Source: Pycnococcus provasolii
Taxonomy: Eukaryota; Chlorophyta; Pseudoscourfieldiophyceae; Pseudoscourfieldiales
NCBI GenBank assembly: GCA_049487715.1
Contig: CP150563.1
Location: forward strand, 620,001 to 684,000
Direction of reading: 5' to 3'
DNA length: 64,000 nucleotides
This document shows positions 28,672 through 37,760 of this stretch, piece by piece; position 1 is the stretch's first letter, and every line of letters begins with the position of its first letter. Under the pieces are notes generated by a model. The model was not told the origin of the DNA, searched no databases, and was given only the letters and a program-made list of their open reading frames with translations. The position numbers and the translations under genes were made by a program.

Positions 28672-29137
28672 CAACAATGTTCCCATTATAGTATAAGTAT
28701 ACTTCCCACCTTCAAAAAATAACCGATTAGCGAGCTGCAACAATAAGTCGTGTAACATGCCTCTGCTTGTAGCTTGTGGCCTGGTCACGTCGTGCAAGGC
28801 AATCTGCAAGTGCTTTGCAAGACGCCTTATTGAACTTGTTCCGGCCGCTGCTTCGCTACTTGAGCAACCCCGACCGGAATACCTAGAGAGCAGCACAGCC
28901 CGAGCATTTTGATGCCTTTCCAAGTTCTCTGGCGCGTCCTCCCTCTAAGATCGCTCATCGTTATTGTTCCGTCCTTTTTCCACCATACACGAGCTTCGTG
29001 CGCACGCTCCCTGGCGGCGCGTCGACGATTTTCCGACGAAGCCGGCGCGAAGCGGGCGGCGCATCTGTCGAGAGTTCTTCGTATGTAGTCGTTGAGGATG
29101 TTTAATTTTCCGCCTCCTGATGCATATTTTCGACTTG
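28672..29137. other. intergenic region, no gene recognised
   Basis: The 3' flank of GARS, then mixed sequence leading into the interrupted coiled-coil locus. Reverse ORFs here are basic and low-complexity. Nothing else was seen. Confidence 0.4.
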
Positions 29138-29455
29138 CTACGCGTCATAAATGTAAAACGCGTCCGCTTCGCGCGCGCGCTTCTGCAGCTCCTCGACCTT
29201 CTCTTGCAGTCCTGCCGCTTTCGCTTCCGCTTCGCGCGCGCGCTTCTCCGCTTCGTACGCCCTCTCCAACGCCTCCTGATACTGAGCTTCCAGCCTTCCA
29301 CTTGCACTTGTTTTCGCGGATGATGATGATGAGCCATAAACCTAAATACGTCTCCGCCTTGAGCCCTTGACGCGGGACGTCGTGTCGAGGTTGGCATGGA
29401 TCGAGGTCTCCTTGCAGATGAACACGTGCGTCGTCGCGTACGCGACAAAGGACAT
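29138..29455 (-). pseudogene. coiled-coil protein with an in-frame TAG (pseudogene or missed short intron)
   Basis: On the reverse strand a good coding frame starts at ATG 29455 (MSFVAYATTHVFICKETSIH...), is stopped by TAG 29342-29344 after 37 codons, then continues in the same frame for 67 codons as a heptad-like coiled coil (YQEALERAYEAEKRAREAEAKAAG...EELQKRAREADAF) to TAG 29138. The parallel long reverse ORF in this region is very Arg-rich and looks like a shadow frame. Removing a 30-bp GTCAAG...TTTAG segment would bypass the first stop, but that is very short for an intron. No family was recognised. Confidence 0.4.
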
Positions 29456-29626
29456 GGCGCCATTGATTTCGTTGTTTACACTGAACACAAACACAACCTT
29501 CCGCTATGAATGTGATGGGGTAGATTGGTCGGGGAGTCCCACTATGTGTTCGACCGGGATCCCCAAGTGACCCCCCTGGCGCCCCCGACCATTAAGACTC
29601 TGTTATTCGCTTGGAGGGCCTCGGCC

Positions 29627-30673
29627 ATGGCCGCCTCCGCCACGTCGCGCAAGCCCCCTGTCGTCGTCGTGCGCGACGCCGATGACGACTTCGCATCCCT
29701 GCTGGATGAGGCTCTGGATGCTACGCCGAAGGCGGCTGAGGCTTCTGCGCCTTCTCCTCCCCCCGGACCCGGAGCGGGCTCTTTGGGGCTCCTTCCCCCC
29801 CAAATCTTGCACAACATTCTCAGGCGCCTGAGCGCGTCAGACATATGCGCTATGACGTGCACGTGCCACGCGATGCGCATCGCGAGTGAGGACGAGGAGA
29901 TCTGGTGCGCACTTGTGTCGCACCGGTGGGGGCACAAACAAAACGGGGGACAGGATGCGGCAGCCGCGGCGGCGGAAGCGGCGGAGGCGTTAGACTTTGA
30001 GGAACTCGACGACGAGGTGGAACGGACGCCTGCCAGTGCAAGCAGCAGCGCGAAGAGACGGCGAATGTCAGACGCAGGAACGTCGTCACACCACCCGTCA
30101 GGTTCAGGGTCAGCAAATGTGAAGATGAAGTCGTCGCGGTGGAGAAATCTATACAAACACCGTGACGCTAAAGACTGTGCAAGCGTCACGGACAGTTTTT
30201 CAGGCTTGCCACCTGAAATCATCGAGCAGACGAAAGACTTGGTTGCCGCTTGGCGGTCGGACTGTCCCGTGCCACCAGCAGCCTCAGGTTGTACAAAGAG
30301 ACCAGGCGCGGGAGCAGGAGCGCAAGACGCGGGAGCTGGCGCGGGCGGTGTTCCGGGCGGAACGCTGAAGGAGCGCATCCTGCGCTGGCGACGGGAGCAC
30401 GGATTCATAAACGTCGTTGACGAACGCGGTGCTCACACTTGCACGCCAAGCTGCAAATTTGTGGCTATGCACACTCGTCCAGGCGACGCGGTTTCGTTTC
30501 TGTGCACGTCTACCGGAAAACTTCACCTATGTGGAGAATCGCGCTGCGACGCTCTCGTGTTTGACGAAACGAGCCACGAGATGATATGTCCGCTCACAGG
30601 CTTTTGCACGCCGTTAATATTCCGACGCGGCGGTGCAGACGACGACGCCGAGGAGGAGGTTGAGTTCCTCTGA
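29627..30673 (+). CDS. F-box protein with C-terminal Cys-rich domain (SKIP31-like architecture)
   Basis: A 348-residue protein from ATG 29627; the in-frame ORF extends upstream to 29525 without conserved character. Residues about 50-100 form an F-box (LGLLPPQILHNILRRLSASDICAMTCTCHAMRIASEDEEIWCALVSHRWG), so it should be an SCF ubiquitin ligase substrate receptor through SKP1. A disordered Ala/Glu/Ser region follows. The C terminus holds a Cys/His cluster: HTCTPSCKF, LCTSTGKLHLCG, CDALVF and CPLTGFC, probably a zinc-binding module. The TGK.H.CG....C pattern is like plant SKIP31 F-box proteins; this resemblance is by memory of motif layout only. Confidence 0.82.
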   Translation: MAASATSRKPPVVVVRDADDDFASLLDEALDATPKAAEASAPSPPPGPGAGSLGLLPPQILHNILRRLSASDICAMTCTCHAMRIASEDEEIWCALVSHRWGHKQNGGQDAAAAAAEAAEALDFEELDDEVERTPASASSSAKRRRMSDAGTSSHHPSGSGSANVKMKSSRWRNLYKHRDAKDCASVTDSFSGLPPEIIEQTKDLVAAWRSDCPVPPAASGCTKRPGAGAGAQDAGAGAGGVPGGTLKERILRWRREHGFINVVDERGAHTCTPSCKFVAMHTRPGDAVSFLCTSTGKLHLCGESRCDALVFDETSHEMICPLTGFCTPLIFRRGGADDDAEEEVEFL

Positions 30674-30717
30674 CCCAACTTTGTAAGTTAAAATTTAAAT
30701 TTTGTGCGGCGTTCACT

Positions 30718-31362
30718 TTACAGACAGTACGTCAGGTTGTCCTTTGCGGTAATCCTGTTTGGTTGGGTCGTGCCCTCCTTGACGATTCCGTCGACGCGCT
30801 TGTCTGACCGTGTGCGCGTTTCCATGCCAAACTCCGCGCGGTCCCACTGCGCGTCGGTCTCGTGTCCAGGCCGATAGACGCGTCCTCCCAGCGTAGGCTG
30901 TGGCGCTTGCAGGTACTCATCGACGCGGTGTCCGAGCGGCCGCGAGTTTCCCTGCAGCACACCCGTTTTGTGCGCGTTGTTGCGGTTGTGTCCCGCCGCG
31001 CCTGGCGCTTCGTCGCAGGTGGTTGGGTTGAAGGCGTTGTACTCGTTGACTTCGTGCAGGCGCTGCGTCCTTAGTTCAGAGCACGCGGCGTTCCTCGCCT
31101 GTGCGGCGTTGAGGTTCGCGACGCGCTCAGCGTGCGGCTGAATGTCTTCGATGCTCCGTTTATGTTTCCAGGCGTTTTGCTGTTCCCACGACGAGGTGGA
31201 TCCGTTGACCGGCCCTTGCTTTCGCTCTGTGGGTGCCGCGGGCGTGTTGGCGTCCGCCTTGAGGAAGTTCCAGTTTTCGTGTTCGGAGGCACGGCTGTTG
31301 ACGATTCTCTTCCCCGTTGGCCTGGGCGGCATGGGGTTATTTTCGTTGACGTAGTTCGCCAT
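30718..31362 (-). CDS. hypothetical protein, hydrophilic, Asn/Arg-rich
   Basis: A 214-residue protein whose 3' end is 45 bp from that of the F-box gene (convergent). It is highly polar with no membrane segment or known domain. Repeated Asn-rich phrases (VANLNAAQARNAACSELRTQRLHEVNEYNAFNP, HNRNNAHKTG) and a C-terminal basic region are seen. Its even coding texture through 214 codons supports a real gene. The composition resembles axonemal or cytoskeleton-associated hypothetical proteins, but no assignment is justified. Confidence 0.72.
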   Translation of the reverse strand: MANYVNENNPMPPRPTGKRIVNSRASEHENWNFLKADANTPAAPTERKQGPVNGSTSSWEQQNAWKHKRSIEDIQPHAERVANLNAAQARNAACSELRTQRLHEVNEYNAFNPTTCDEAPGAAGHNRNNAHKTGVLQGNSRPLGHRVDEYLQAPQPTLGGRVYRPGHETDAQWDRAEFGMETRTRSDKRVDGIVKEGTTQPNRITAKDNLTYCL

Positions 31363-32458
31363 GGCGCTTTTGTGAGTCCTCGCGTGGTATTGAGGAATAC
31401 AATACCGAGTAGAATACCGAGTGCTTGTTGTTGTTGTTGTTGTTGTTGTGCGCGGTTCCGAGGAAGAGGAGGAAGGGAAGGGAGACCTTTTCCTGTTTTC
31501 CCTCCCTGCCTGACCATATGACCATGACTACAGATCCCCTTTGCTGTGACCATCTACTGTATTATCGCGCTTGCATCGCATTGGGATGCAAGGAGGAATG
31601 ATGGGATGGGATGGGAGCAGGGGATGGGACTAAGGTATGCGAGCACCTGACTGAGACGAAGAAGGACCAAGAAGGACCAATAGGGACGACCGAGACCACT
31701 TGGAGGCCGGCAACACTCAACAACAACTCAAAGGCGGGAGCCTTGGAGCGTCACCTCGGAGGACGGCGTTGATACCAGTTGATGGTGATCGCTCGAGCTC
31801 GAGCTCGAGGAGTCGAGGGAAGGGGGAAGGGGGGAGGCTTTGCCCTGCCCTACTATTTCCTACCCGGCCCAAGGTGCCCAGTTGCCCTGCGGCCCCTGCC
31901 CGGCCTCCCTGCGCTTGCACTGCACGGCGTGTTACATACTCCTGGCTGCCTGGCCGGCCTGGCCGGCCTGGGTAAGGCTCACCTTAACGCGCGGGTACAT
32001 GGGATGGTCAGCAAGCTCCGGAAGGCGGAAGCAAGCCTCTCGAAGTGCGAAGTGCGAGAAGTGTGTGTTGCCCCCCTGGCTGCCTGGGGCGGCAGGCCTC
32101 GACGTCCCGTTCCTCCTCGCCCGCCCGCCACTTCCCTGACGAGGCCGTTCACTGGAAAACTCAGGCATCAGAAGTCCGACTCTGCTGCGCCGCCTGGGAG
32201 GTAAAGGGAGCCGTATAGGTACGACGTGTGGATCCCCATCCTCCCCCCATCTGCACAGAGCCATACAGTAGACCAAGGGTGGTGTGCTTGTTGTTCTGCG
32301 CCTCGCCTTGCTCGCCTTGCCCCCTCCCTCCTCCCTCCTCCCTCCTCTTCGTCTGTCTTCCTTCTCGCTCTCCGCCATTCCTTCTCGCCCTTGGGAGGTG
32401 CAGACCTGGCCAGAGTGCCCTTCTCCCACTCCAGGCTTCACGCGAAGAAAAGAAAAAC
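31363..32458. other. 1.1-kb divergent intergenic region
   Basis: Between the reverse hypothetical gene and the forward spliced membrane-protein gene. It contains a (TTG)n run (31423-31448), GGGATGGGAT repeats (31600-31628), CTCGAG-type repeats (31793-31812), GCCTGGCCGG repeats (31948-31971) and CT-rich promoter-like sequence (32315-32395). The ORFs that cross it are low-complexity and not called. Confidence 0.45.
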
Positions 32459-33767
32459 ATGGCGGACTCCTTGGTGGAAGTGCTCGCCGGAGACATGAAC
32501 GTCGAGAGCGAACTCGACGCAATCACAGAGGTACGTGCACACCTTGTTGTTTCTCTGACTCGTTTCGTTTTGCTCAGCTCACTCAAACCCTCCTTGAACT
32601 TCACTTTCTCGCAAAACTCTTCACCTGGCTGGCCGCTTACGAACTGCAGTCAAGCGGAGACAGCCCAGAGCCGTTCTACTGGGACAGCACTGTCGCCATG
32701 CGCTCGGCGACCAGGATAGCCGTCCAGTCAGCGCAGGGGGCTGTTATAGCCGTGTTCAACACTCACAGCTTGTTAGTCGCAGGAGTCGCGTGCGTGTCCG
32801 TCTTGATCACGTCGTCGGCACAGCTTGACATACAGCTGGACACATATCTCCGAGCGCTATTGTTAGGCGCCGTGTGGCCCATCGTGAACACCATCAAAAT
32901 GAGCTATACGAGACGCGAGAAGGCACTCAAGGCTCTCGCAAGCTTGAAGGCTAGCTGCTTCGGCATCTACCTATGCTGGCGCGACTTCTCCGCTAGACAG
33001 GACGCGCTACCACTGTGCCGTAGAAAGCTTCTTGGGTTCATGTACAGCGCAAAGCACTTCCTCAAGGAGACTGATGGCTTGAAGCGCCTAGACCACCTGG
33101 CTGACGTGTACCGTTTCGCGAACGACATATCCTTACTGAACTACGAGATGGGAAAGTCGGCGGACGGCAAGCAACTTCCTCCGGTCGCCGGCGGGTTTCA
33201 CGAAGCCTCGCGAACAGGGCCGTTGGGTGCGGGCATCATAAGCCGCAATAACCAGTACATCCGCTTCCTCGTGCGCGACTTTGAGTTGATGCGCATGTTC
33301 CGAGACTATCGGACACCCCAAGGTTTGCGGTACATGTCGAGCCTTCTGCTTCACTTTGTCGTCGTGCTTCTCGGCCCGTTCTACAACACAACGTGCTCTG
33401 CGGACAGAAAACAACACGGATGCCTCACGGCGTATTTCATGTGCATGATCTTCTCTACCGTTGTGTTCTTGCTGTACCACGTGCAGCAGGACCTCGAGAA
33501 CAGCTACGACGGCGAGGGCCTGGACGACGTGCGCCTTGAGCTGACGGAGAAGGAGCTCATCACGCTGACCTTCAACACGCCGCCGGGCATGGAACATACG
33601 CTAAGTTCGAACAAGGTACGTCGGTGAGGTGAGATGCATGTAGATGATGCGAGGTAGATAAATGTGATTCGCATTTTTGTCTGCAGCAGTGTAACCTGAG
33701 TGCTTACAACACAACACGATGTGGCATTCTCCCCAAATTGCAGGTGAAAGGACGCGCTTGGAGTTGA
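32459..33767 (+). CDS. bestrophin-like multispanning membrane protein (three exons)
   Basis: Exon 1 is 32459-32530 (24 codons), intron 1 is 32531-32577 (47 bp, GTACGT...CTCAG, phase 0) and exon 2 is 32578-33615. A second GTACGT donor follows at 33616. Either acceptor at 33686 or at 33743 leads in frame to the same TGA at 33765-33767; without splicing the protein would stop after VRR. The product has 377 or 396 residues. Hydrophobic segments lie at AVIAVFNTHSLLVAGVACVSVLIT, LRALLLGAVWPIV, YMSSLLLHFVVVLLGPFY and AYFMCMIFSTVVFLLYHV. The layout and motifs such as YRTPQGLR and LDDVRLELTEKE recall algal bestrophin-like anion channels, but this is tentative. No transit peptide is obvious. Confidence 0.75.
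32531..32577 (+). other. 47-bp intron
   Basis: GTACGT donor, pyrimidine-rich interior and TTTTGCTCAG acceptor. Removal joins MADSLVEV...DAITE to LTQTLLELHFLAK in phase. It is among the shortest introns seen here. Confidence 0.85.
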
Positions 33768-33981
33768 CACGCCCGACAAAAAAAATTGGCTGTGCCACAT
33801 GTGAAGTATATTGAGTTCCCTTTTTTTTTCTTATGATGAACATTTTATCAATTGTAAAAGTGAGTGAGTGAGTGGATAGATAGATACATGTTGTGCGTAG
33901 TGGGGCGACCACTACTCTTGTGTTGGAGAGCATTACGTGTCCGTAGACGTCTGATAGATCGACATGCATACACACACGCAA

Positions 33982-34012
<31 letters not shown>

Positions 34013-34119
34013 AAAATTCAAAAATCTGTGGAAGAGATGACACATTTGGAAGAAACAAAGAAAAAAGTTTGTTTATAATTCTGAATCCATCAATCGGATC
34101 GTGCTAATAAGCTGAGAAG
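33768..34119. other. intergenic region with an (ACAG)n microsatellite
   Basis: This separates the membrane-protein gene (forward) and the EXECUTER gene (reverse), both 3' ends. An (ACAG)n tract runs about 33981-34006 and a short GAGT repeat is at 33862-33874. No gene was seen. Confidence 0.6.
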
Positions 34120-36231
34120 TCAGCTTAGCACGAGCCGATTGAACAAAATAAGGAAACGACGCTCACCAGGAACGGCCCAGACGAATCCAAGCTCCGCACC
34201 TCCAGTCAGAGATCCACCCTTACCGTCAAGCTCGAGAAGTTCGCCTGGAACCCAAGAAGGGGAGCGGAATCCGTTTCCAGCAATCCGCCCCTCGCCGGCG
34301 TACCTTGCAACCACACCAAGCTCTCGTGGGTACATGTGATCAGCCTCAAGTCGCTTGGAACGTCCCACCTTGGCACGGAAACTCAGTTCGCCAGCTGGCA
34401 CGTTCGGGTCGCCAACCACCTTCCTAGCAACAACCATATCCTCGTTGTCCATCGTTGTGCGATACACCTCGAGAGCCTCCGGACCATGTGGTCCAAACGA
34501 TCCGACGAACATGCCCGTGAGCGAGTCGGTGTTGCTCGGCTCGAGCTGTTTTGTCAGCCGCACGAGCTGAGCACTGTCTGCCAAGCTTGGAAGTACTGGT
34601 GCTGCACCAGCCGTGGGGATCATGATTTCAAATGCATCGCACTGAGATGACGTGCTCTCCTCGAGCGTTGCGGGCAGCCGCGACAAACCAAGCTCTCTTG
34701 CTGACCATCCATGCTCAGGTTCTTCACTTCCACGCGGCGATCCGCGATATGCCTGCCGCATCCAAAGCTCCGTCGCATCCATCAGTACACCATCATCATC
34801 CATTCCGACGTCATCGTCGTCATCCTCATCGTCGTCTTCGTTGTACTCGCCGTGCACAACAACGCGAGATGATCCTGCATCCATGGCTCCATGCAAAAGA
34901 ACGGCTGACGCGGCGTCCATGCGATGGTGGTGATTGTGTCGGAGATCGTCTTCGTCTTCGTCGTCGTCGTCGTCGTCTGTAGAAGCAATGCCAAGGCTGC
35001 CCCCTTCTTCATCGTCGCCGCCATCGCTGTCGTCGTCGTCGTCGTCGCGGGGCGCGCGCATGCGCATCACTTCGAGGTCGTCGTCGTCGTCCTCCTCCTC
35101 GTCGTCGTCGTCGTAGTCAAAGGGAGGTATCATGTCGAAGCAGATGCGTACGTCCATCTTCTCACCCTCACCCTCAAGCTCGACACTTGCGGTGCGCACG
35201 CGAACATCCTCGCCAACGCCAACCGCAATCTCAAGAGGTATGCCGAGTACAAACGGTGCCGCCTCCACGGTTCCGTCCGCGCAACGGCGCACGTGAACTT
35301 CAAACACCGGAACGCCGGGTGCACCTCGTTTTCCCAGAGGCACGCGAGGGACTGGCGTTACGTGTACGTTGGGTCCACCCGCGAGGTCCACCCTGCTGAA
35401 AGACCGCGCGACGAGCCGACCACCCTCGCGGTCGACGCGTATGAGCTGCCCGTTCGTTCCACCTCCTCGCAGTGCCCACCAACCACGCATCCAGAGCGCC
35501 GCCGTGTCGTGCAGTTGCGCGGCGGTCGCGTACTCCTCGTGGCTGATGGCGTCGTCGAGTTGGCGCGACAGTTTGCAGAGTGGCGCGGACAGCGCGACTC
35601 GTTCTTTCCGTCGTTTCAGCACGGCGGCTGCGTCAAAGTCCTCCCTTCGCACGCACTTGGCGATAGCCTCGTCGAGGTTGTTGACGATGCGCTCCCTTCG
35701 GTCTTCGTCGTCGAGTGTGGACGCCCACGTCGAGGACGGCGAAGGTGCGTCGTGGGAGTGTGACGACGACGTGGACACAGTTGGCTCGTCGTCCATTGTG
35801 GGATGCTGCTGCTGCTGCTGGGACGCGTTTAGTGCCGCTGCTGCTGCTGGTGGTGGCGGTGGTGGTGGTGGTGGTGGTGGCGGTGGTGGGAAGTTGCTGG
35901 TGCTGCTGCTGCTGGTATTATTATTGTTGTTGGAGTTGCTGCTGCCATTGTTATTATCGCTTGAGTTGTTGTTGTTGTTGTTGTTGTTGTCTCGCTGCTG
36001 CTGCTGCTGCTTCATTTGCCTTTGCCTGAGCGCCTTTGCCTGTTTTTCTCTCTCCGCTGCTGCCCTGGTGGCGGCCGCCTGCGACGCCGCCCTGGACGCG
36101 GGCGAGTCTCCCCACGGTCCGACGGAGCACCTGACCTTCGAGGTCTGACGACGAGCACGGTTGCTTGAGATAGAGGACCTGGAGCTGGGGAGGACCCCCA
36201 TGTGGCGAGACGAGGACGCCATATGCGCCAT
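34120..36231 (-). CDS. EX1: EXECUTER-type chloroplast singlet-oxygen signalling protein
   Basis: A 703-residue protein. After a Ser/Arg-rich plastid-type leader (1 to about 40) and long poly-Gln, poly-Asn and poly-Pro tracts, a UVR-like helical pair is seen (LDEAIAKCVRREDFDAAAVLKRRKE, LDDAISHEEYATAAQLHD), then GWWALRGG, GRLVARSFSRVDL and VFEVHV, as in EXECUTER proteins. A poly-Asp/Glu region (about 365-475) is lineage-specific. The C-terminal domain is strongly characteristic: GMFVGSFGPHGPE, VVGDPNVPAGELSFRAKVG, MYPRELGVVARY.GEGRIA, WVPGELLELDGKG and ELGFVW...FLILFNRL. In plants EX1/EX2 sit at thylakoid grana margins and relay singlet-oxygen stress to the nucleus, with EX1 degraded by FtsH. 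Confidence 0.92.
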   Translation of the reverse strand: MAHMASSSRHMGVLPSSRSSISSNRARRQTSKVRCSVGPWGDSPASRAASQAAATRAAAEREKQAKALRQRQMKQQQQQRDNNNNNNNNSSDNNNGSSNSNNNNNTSSSSTSNFPPPPPPPPPPPPPPAAAAALNASQQQQQHPTMDDEPTVSTSSSHSHDAPSPSSTWASTLDDEDRRERIVNNLDEAIAKCVRREDFDAAAVLKRRKERVALSAPLCKLSRQLDDAISHEEYATAAQLHDTAALWMRGWWALRGGGTNGQLIRVDREGGRLVARSFSRVDLAGGPNVHVTPVPRVPLGKRGAPGVPVFEVHVRRCADGTVEAAPFVLGIPLEIAVGVGEDVRVRTASVELEGEGEKMDVRICFDMIPPFDYDDDDEEEDDDDDLEVMRMRAPRDDDDDDSDGGDDEEGGSLGIASTDDDDDDEDEDDLRHNHHHRMDAASAVLLHGAMDAGSSRVVVHGEYNEDDDEDDDDDVGMDDDGVLMDATELWMRQAYRGSPRGSEEPEHGWSARELGLSRLPATLEESTSSQCDAFEIMIPTAGAAPVLPSLADSAQLVRLTKQLEPSNTDSLTGMFVGSFGPHGPEALEVYRTTMDNEDMVVARKVVGDPNVPAGELSFRAKVGRSKRLEADHMYPRELGVVARYAGEGRIAGNGFRSPSWVPGELLELDGKGGSLTGGAELGFVWAVPGERRFLILFNRLVLS

Positions 36232-36915
36232 TGGAGGGGACGAGGTACTTTATTGGCTGGCACTGCGCGCACCCTGGCCTGGGAGGAGGCCCCCCGGGCC
36301 CGGGGGGCTGGGGTTCCCCCAAACGAAGAGGCGGCACATAGGCGTGGGAGGACCCGAGAGGGGGGCCGGAAACCACACGCCCCTCCTGTCGGACCCTCTC
36401 CCCTCTCCCCTCTCGCCTCTTCCCCCGACGGCCCTCTCCCCTCTTCTCGTCCCCGGACAGCCGGATAACATCCGACTCTGCCTTCCCTCTCGGAGAGTCA
36501 GGGCGTCGGCCCTTTGATGTCAGAATCTCGCTCCTCACCACGAAATCCTCGATTCCTGAGCCAAAAACACGTCCTAAAAAGTAAAAAGCACAACAACCAA
36601 CAACGGGCTGATGTGACTGGGATTTCTCTCCTCTCTCGCCCTCCCTCTCCTTCTCAGTTCTCATTCTCACCTCTCCCTCTCCTTCTCCTTCTTCTCCTCT
36701 CCTGCTGATGGAGTCTGGCTGGGTCTGGCTGGGGCTCTGGGCGATCTCCCTCGTTTTCCACCTTTGCATGGTATCATTACCCGTCCAACAGCGGTACCCC
36801 GTCTCCTGTGTCCTGCCCCGCCCCCTCCTCCTCCTCCTTCCCCATTCTCCGCCATACCTTCCATTTCTTTCTGCCCTTCTGCGCCGCGCCAAATAACTCC
36901 GCGCCAAATACCGGC
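36232..36915. other. divergent intergenic region (EXECUTER / selenoprotein S promoters)
   Basis: GC-rich near EXECUTER, with a CCCGGGCCCGGGG patch (36294-36307), CCTCTCCCCTCT runs (36397-36446) and a CT-rich leader (36632-36702). Shortly before the SELENOS start, CGCGCCAAATA occurs twice (36886-36910), resembling E2F-type sites; this is a motif match only. Confidence 0.45.
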
Positions 36916-37455
36916 ATGACGGACGCCGTCACGCAGTCCATAGGCGTGATATGGGGCTTTCTCGAGACGTACGGGTGGCCGCTCCTCTTGCTAGTCCTTC
37001 TAGCCAGCTACCTGTCGTCCTTCGTCTCGCGCGCATTGCGTGCCGACATACTCAACAACTCGGGACTCATGGGACAGAAAAATAATGCAAACAACAACGG
37101 GAGCAGAGACCAACACATGAGACAAGCCATGCTCGCAGCGCGCGAAAGACAACAGCAGGAGGCGGAGGCGTCCGTCCTGCTCAGAAAACAAAGGGAGGCG
37201 GAACTAAGCAAACAGAGAGACAGCGACCTCGAACGAAAGGCGGAGAGATGTGGAGTCGCGCAGACATTCAAGGGTAAGGCGCAAACACCCGCGGGAGGAG
37301 GGAGCGACCGACCGGATGGGGGCGACGCTCCAAAACCAAAGCCGAAGCCGTCGTCAACAGCAACAACAAGCTCACACAGCTTGCTCAATCCGGCGCCTTC
37401 ACGACCGTCGTTCCGTCCCGAAAGAAGGAGACCTGGACGCGGTGGCTGACGGTAA
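36916..37455 (+). CDS. SELENOS: selenoprotein S (VIMP) with penultimate TGA-encoded selenocysteine
   Basis: A 179-residue protein if TGA 37447-37449 is read as Sec178, followed by Arg179 and TAA 37453. The layout matches SELENOS: an N-terminal segment FLETYGW directly before one transmembrane helix (PLLLLVLLASYLSSFV, about 20-36), a long Arg/Glu helix (MRQAMLAARERQQQEAEASVLLRKQREAEL), a FKGKA motif, and a disordered Pro/Arg-rich tail ending FRPERRRPGRGG-U-R. Animal SELENOS ends GGUG with Sec in the same penultimate place. It is an ER membrane protein that links Derlins to p97/VCP in ER-associated degradation and redox handling. If TGA were a stop, the protein would lose only its last two residues. 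A SECIS element must lie downstream. Confidence 0.85.
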
Positions 37456-37540
37456 AGGCGGGGAAGGAAGGTGCACCTACCCTATATAGGTGCTCCTAAA
37501 ATATCCTTCTCCTGATAGTCAGAGAGAGTGGTGTTCCACG

Positions 37541-37596
37541 TGACGCACGCCGCGACGAAAATCAACTTGTTCAATTCGAGAACACGTTGCGGTCGA
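37541..37596 (+). promoter_or_regulatory. candidate SECIS-like element in the SELENOS 3' UTR
   Basis: About 90 nt after the TAA stop a TGA (37541-37543), an AAAA run (37558-37561) in a 27-nt loop and a GA (37595-37596) flank an 8-bp stem, CCGCGACG (37550-37557) with CGTTGCGG (37585-37592, one G-U pair). The parts are in SECIS order, but the stem between the quartet and the loop is uneven (6 versus 2 unpaired nt), so this is a weak candidate. Confidence 0.3.
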
Positions 37597-37760
37597 GCCG
37601 ATTCTCACGCTCTTCTTTGACATATAAAAAAAAGCTTAAAGAAAAAAAAACAACGCTCAATTTTTATTTTTTTGTATTGAAATCAGTTTTTGTTACATCA
37701 CATATGTAGTGGTACGATAGTCACGTAGTTCTTCACATCATTAGAAAGGTACACATGTTC

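Noticed and set aside
28945-29463. A 172-codon very Arg/Lys-rich reverse ORF
   Set aside because: The adjacent reverse frame from 29455 has a far better coiled-coil composition; this one looks like its off-frame reading.
33981-34009. ACAG tandem tract considered as a regulatory element
   Set aside because: A plain microsatellite between two gene 3' ends.
34924-35763. A 279-codon forward ORF opposite the EXECUTER gene
   Set aside because: It is Val-rich because it reads the Asp/Glu and poly-Asn codons antisense; the reverse frame has clear family motifs.
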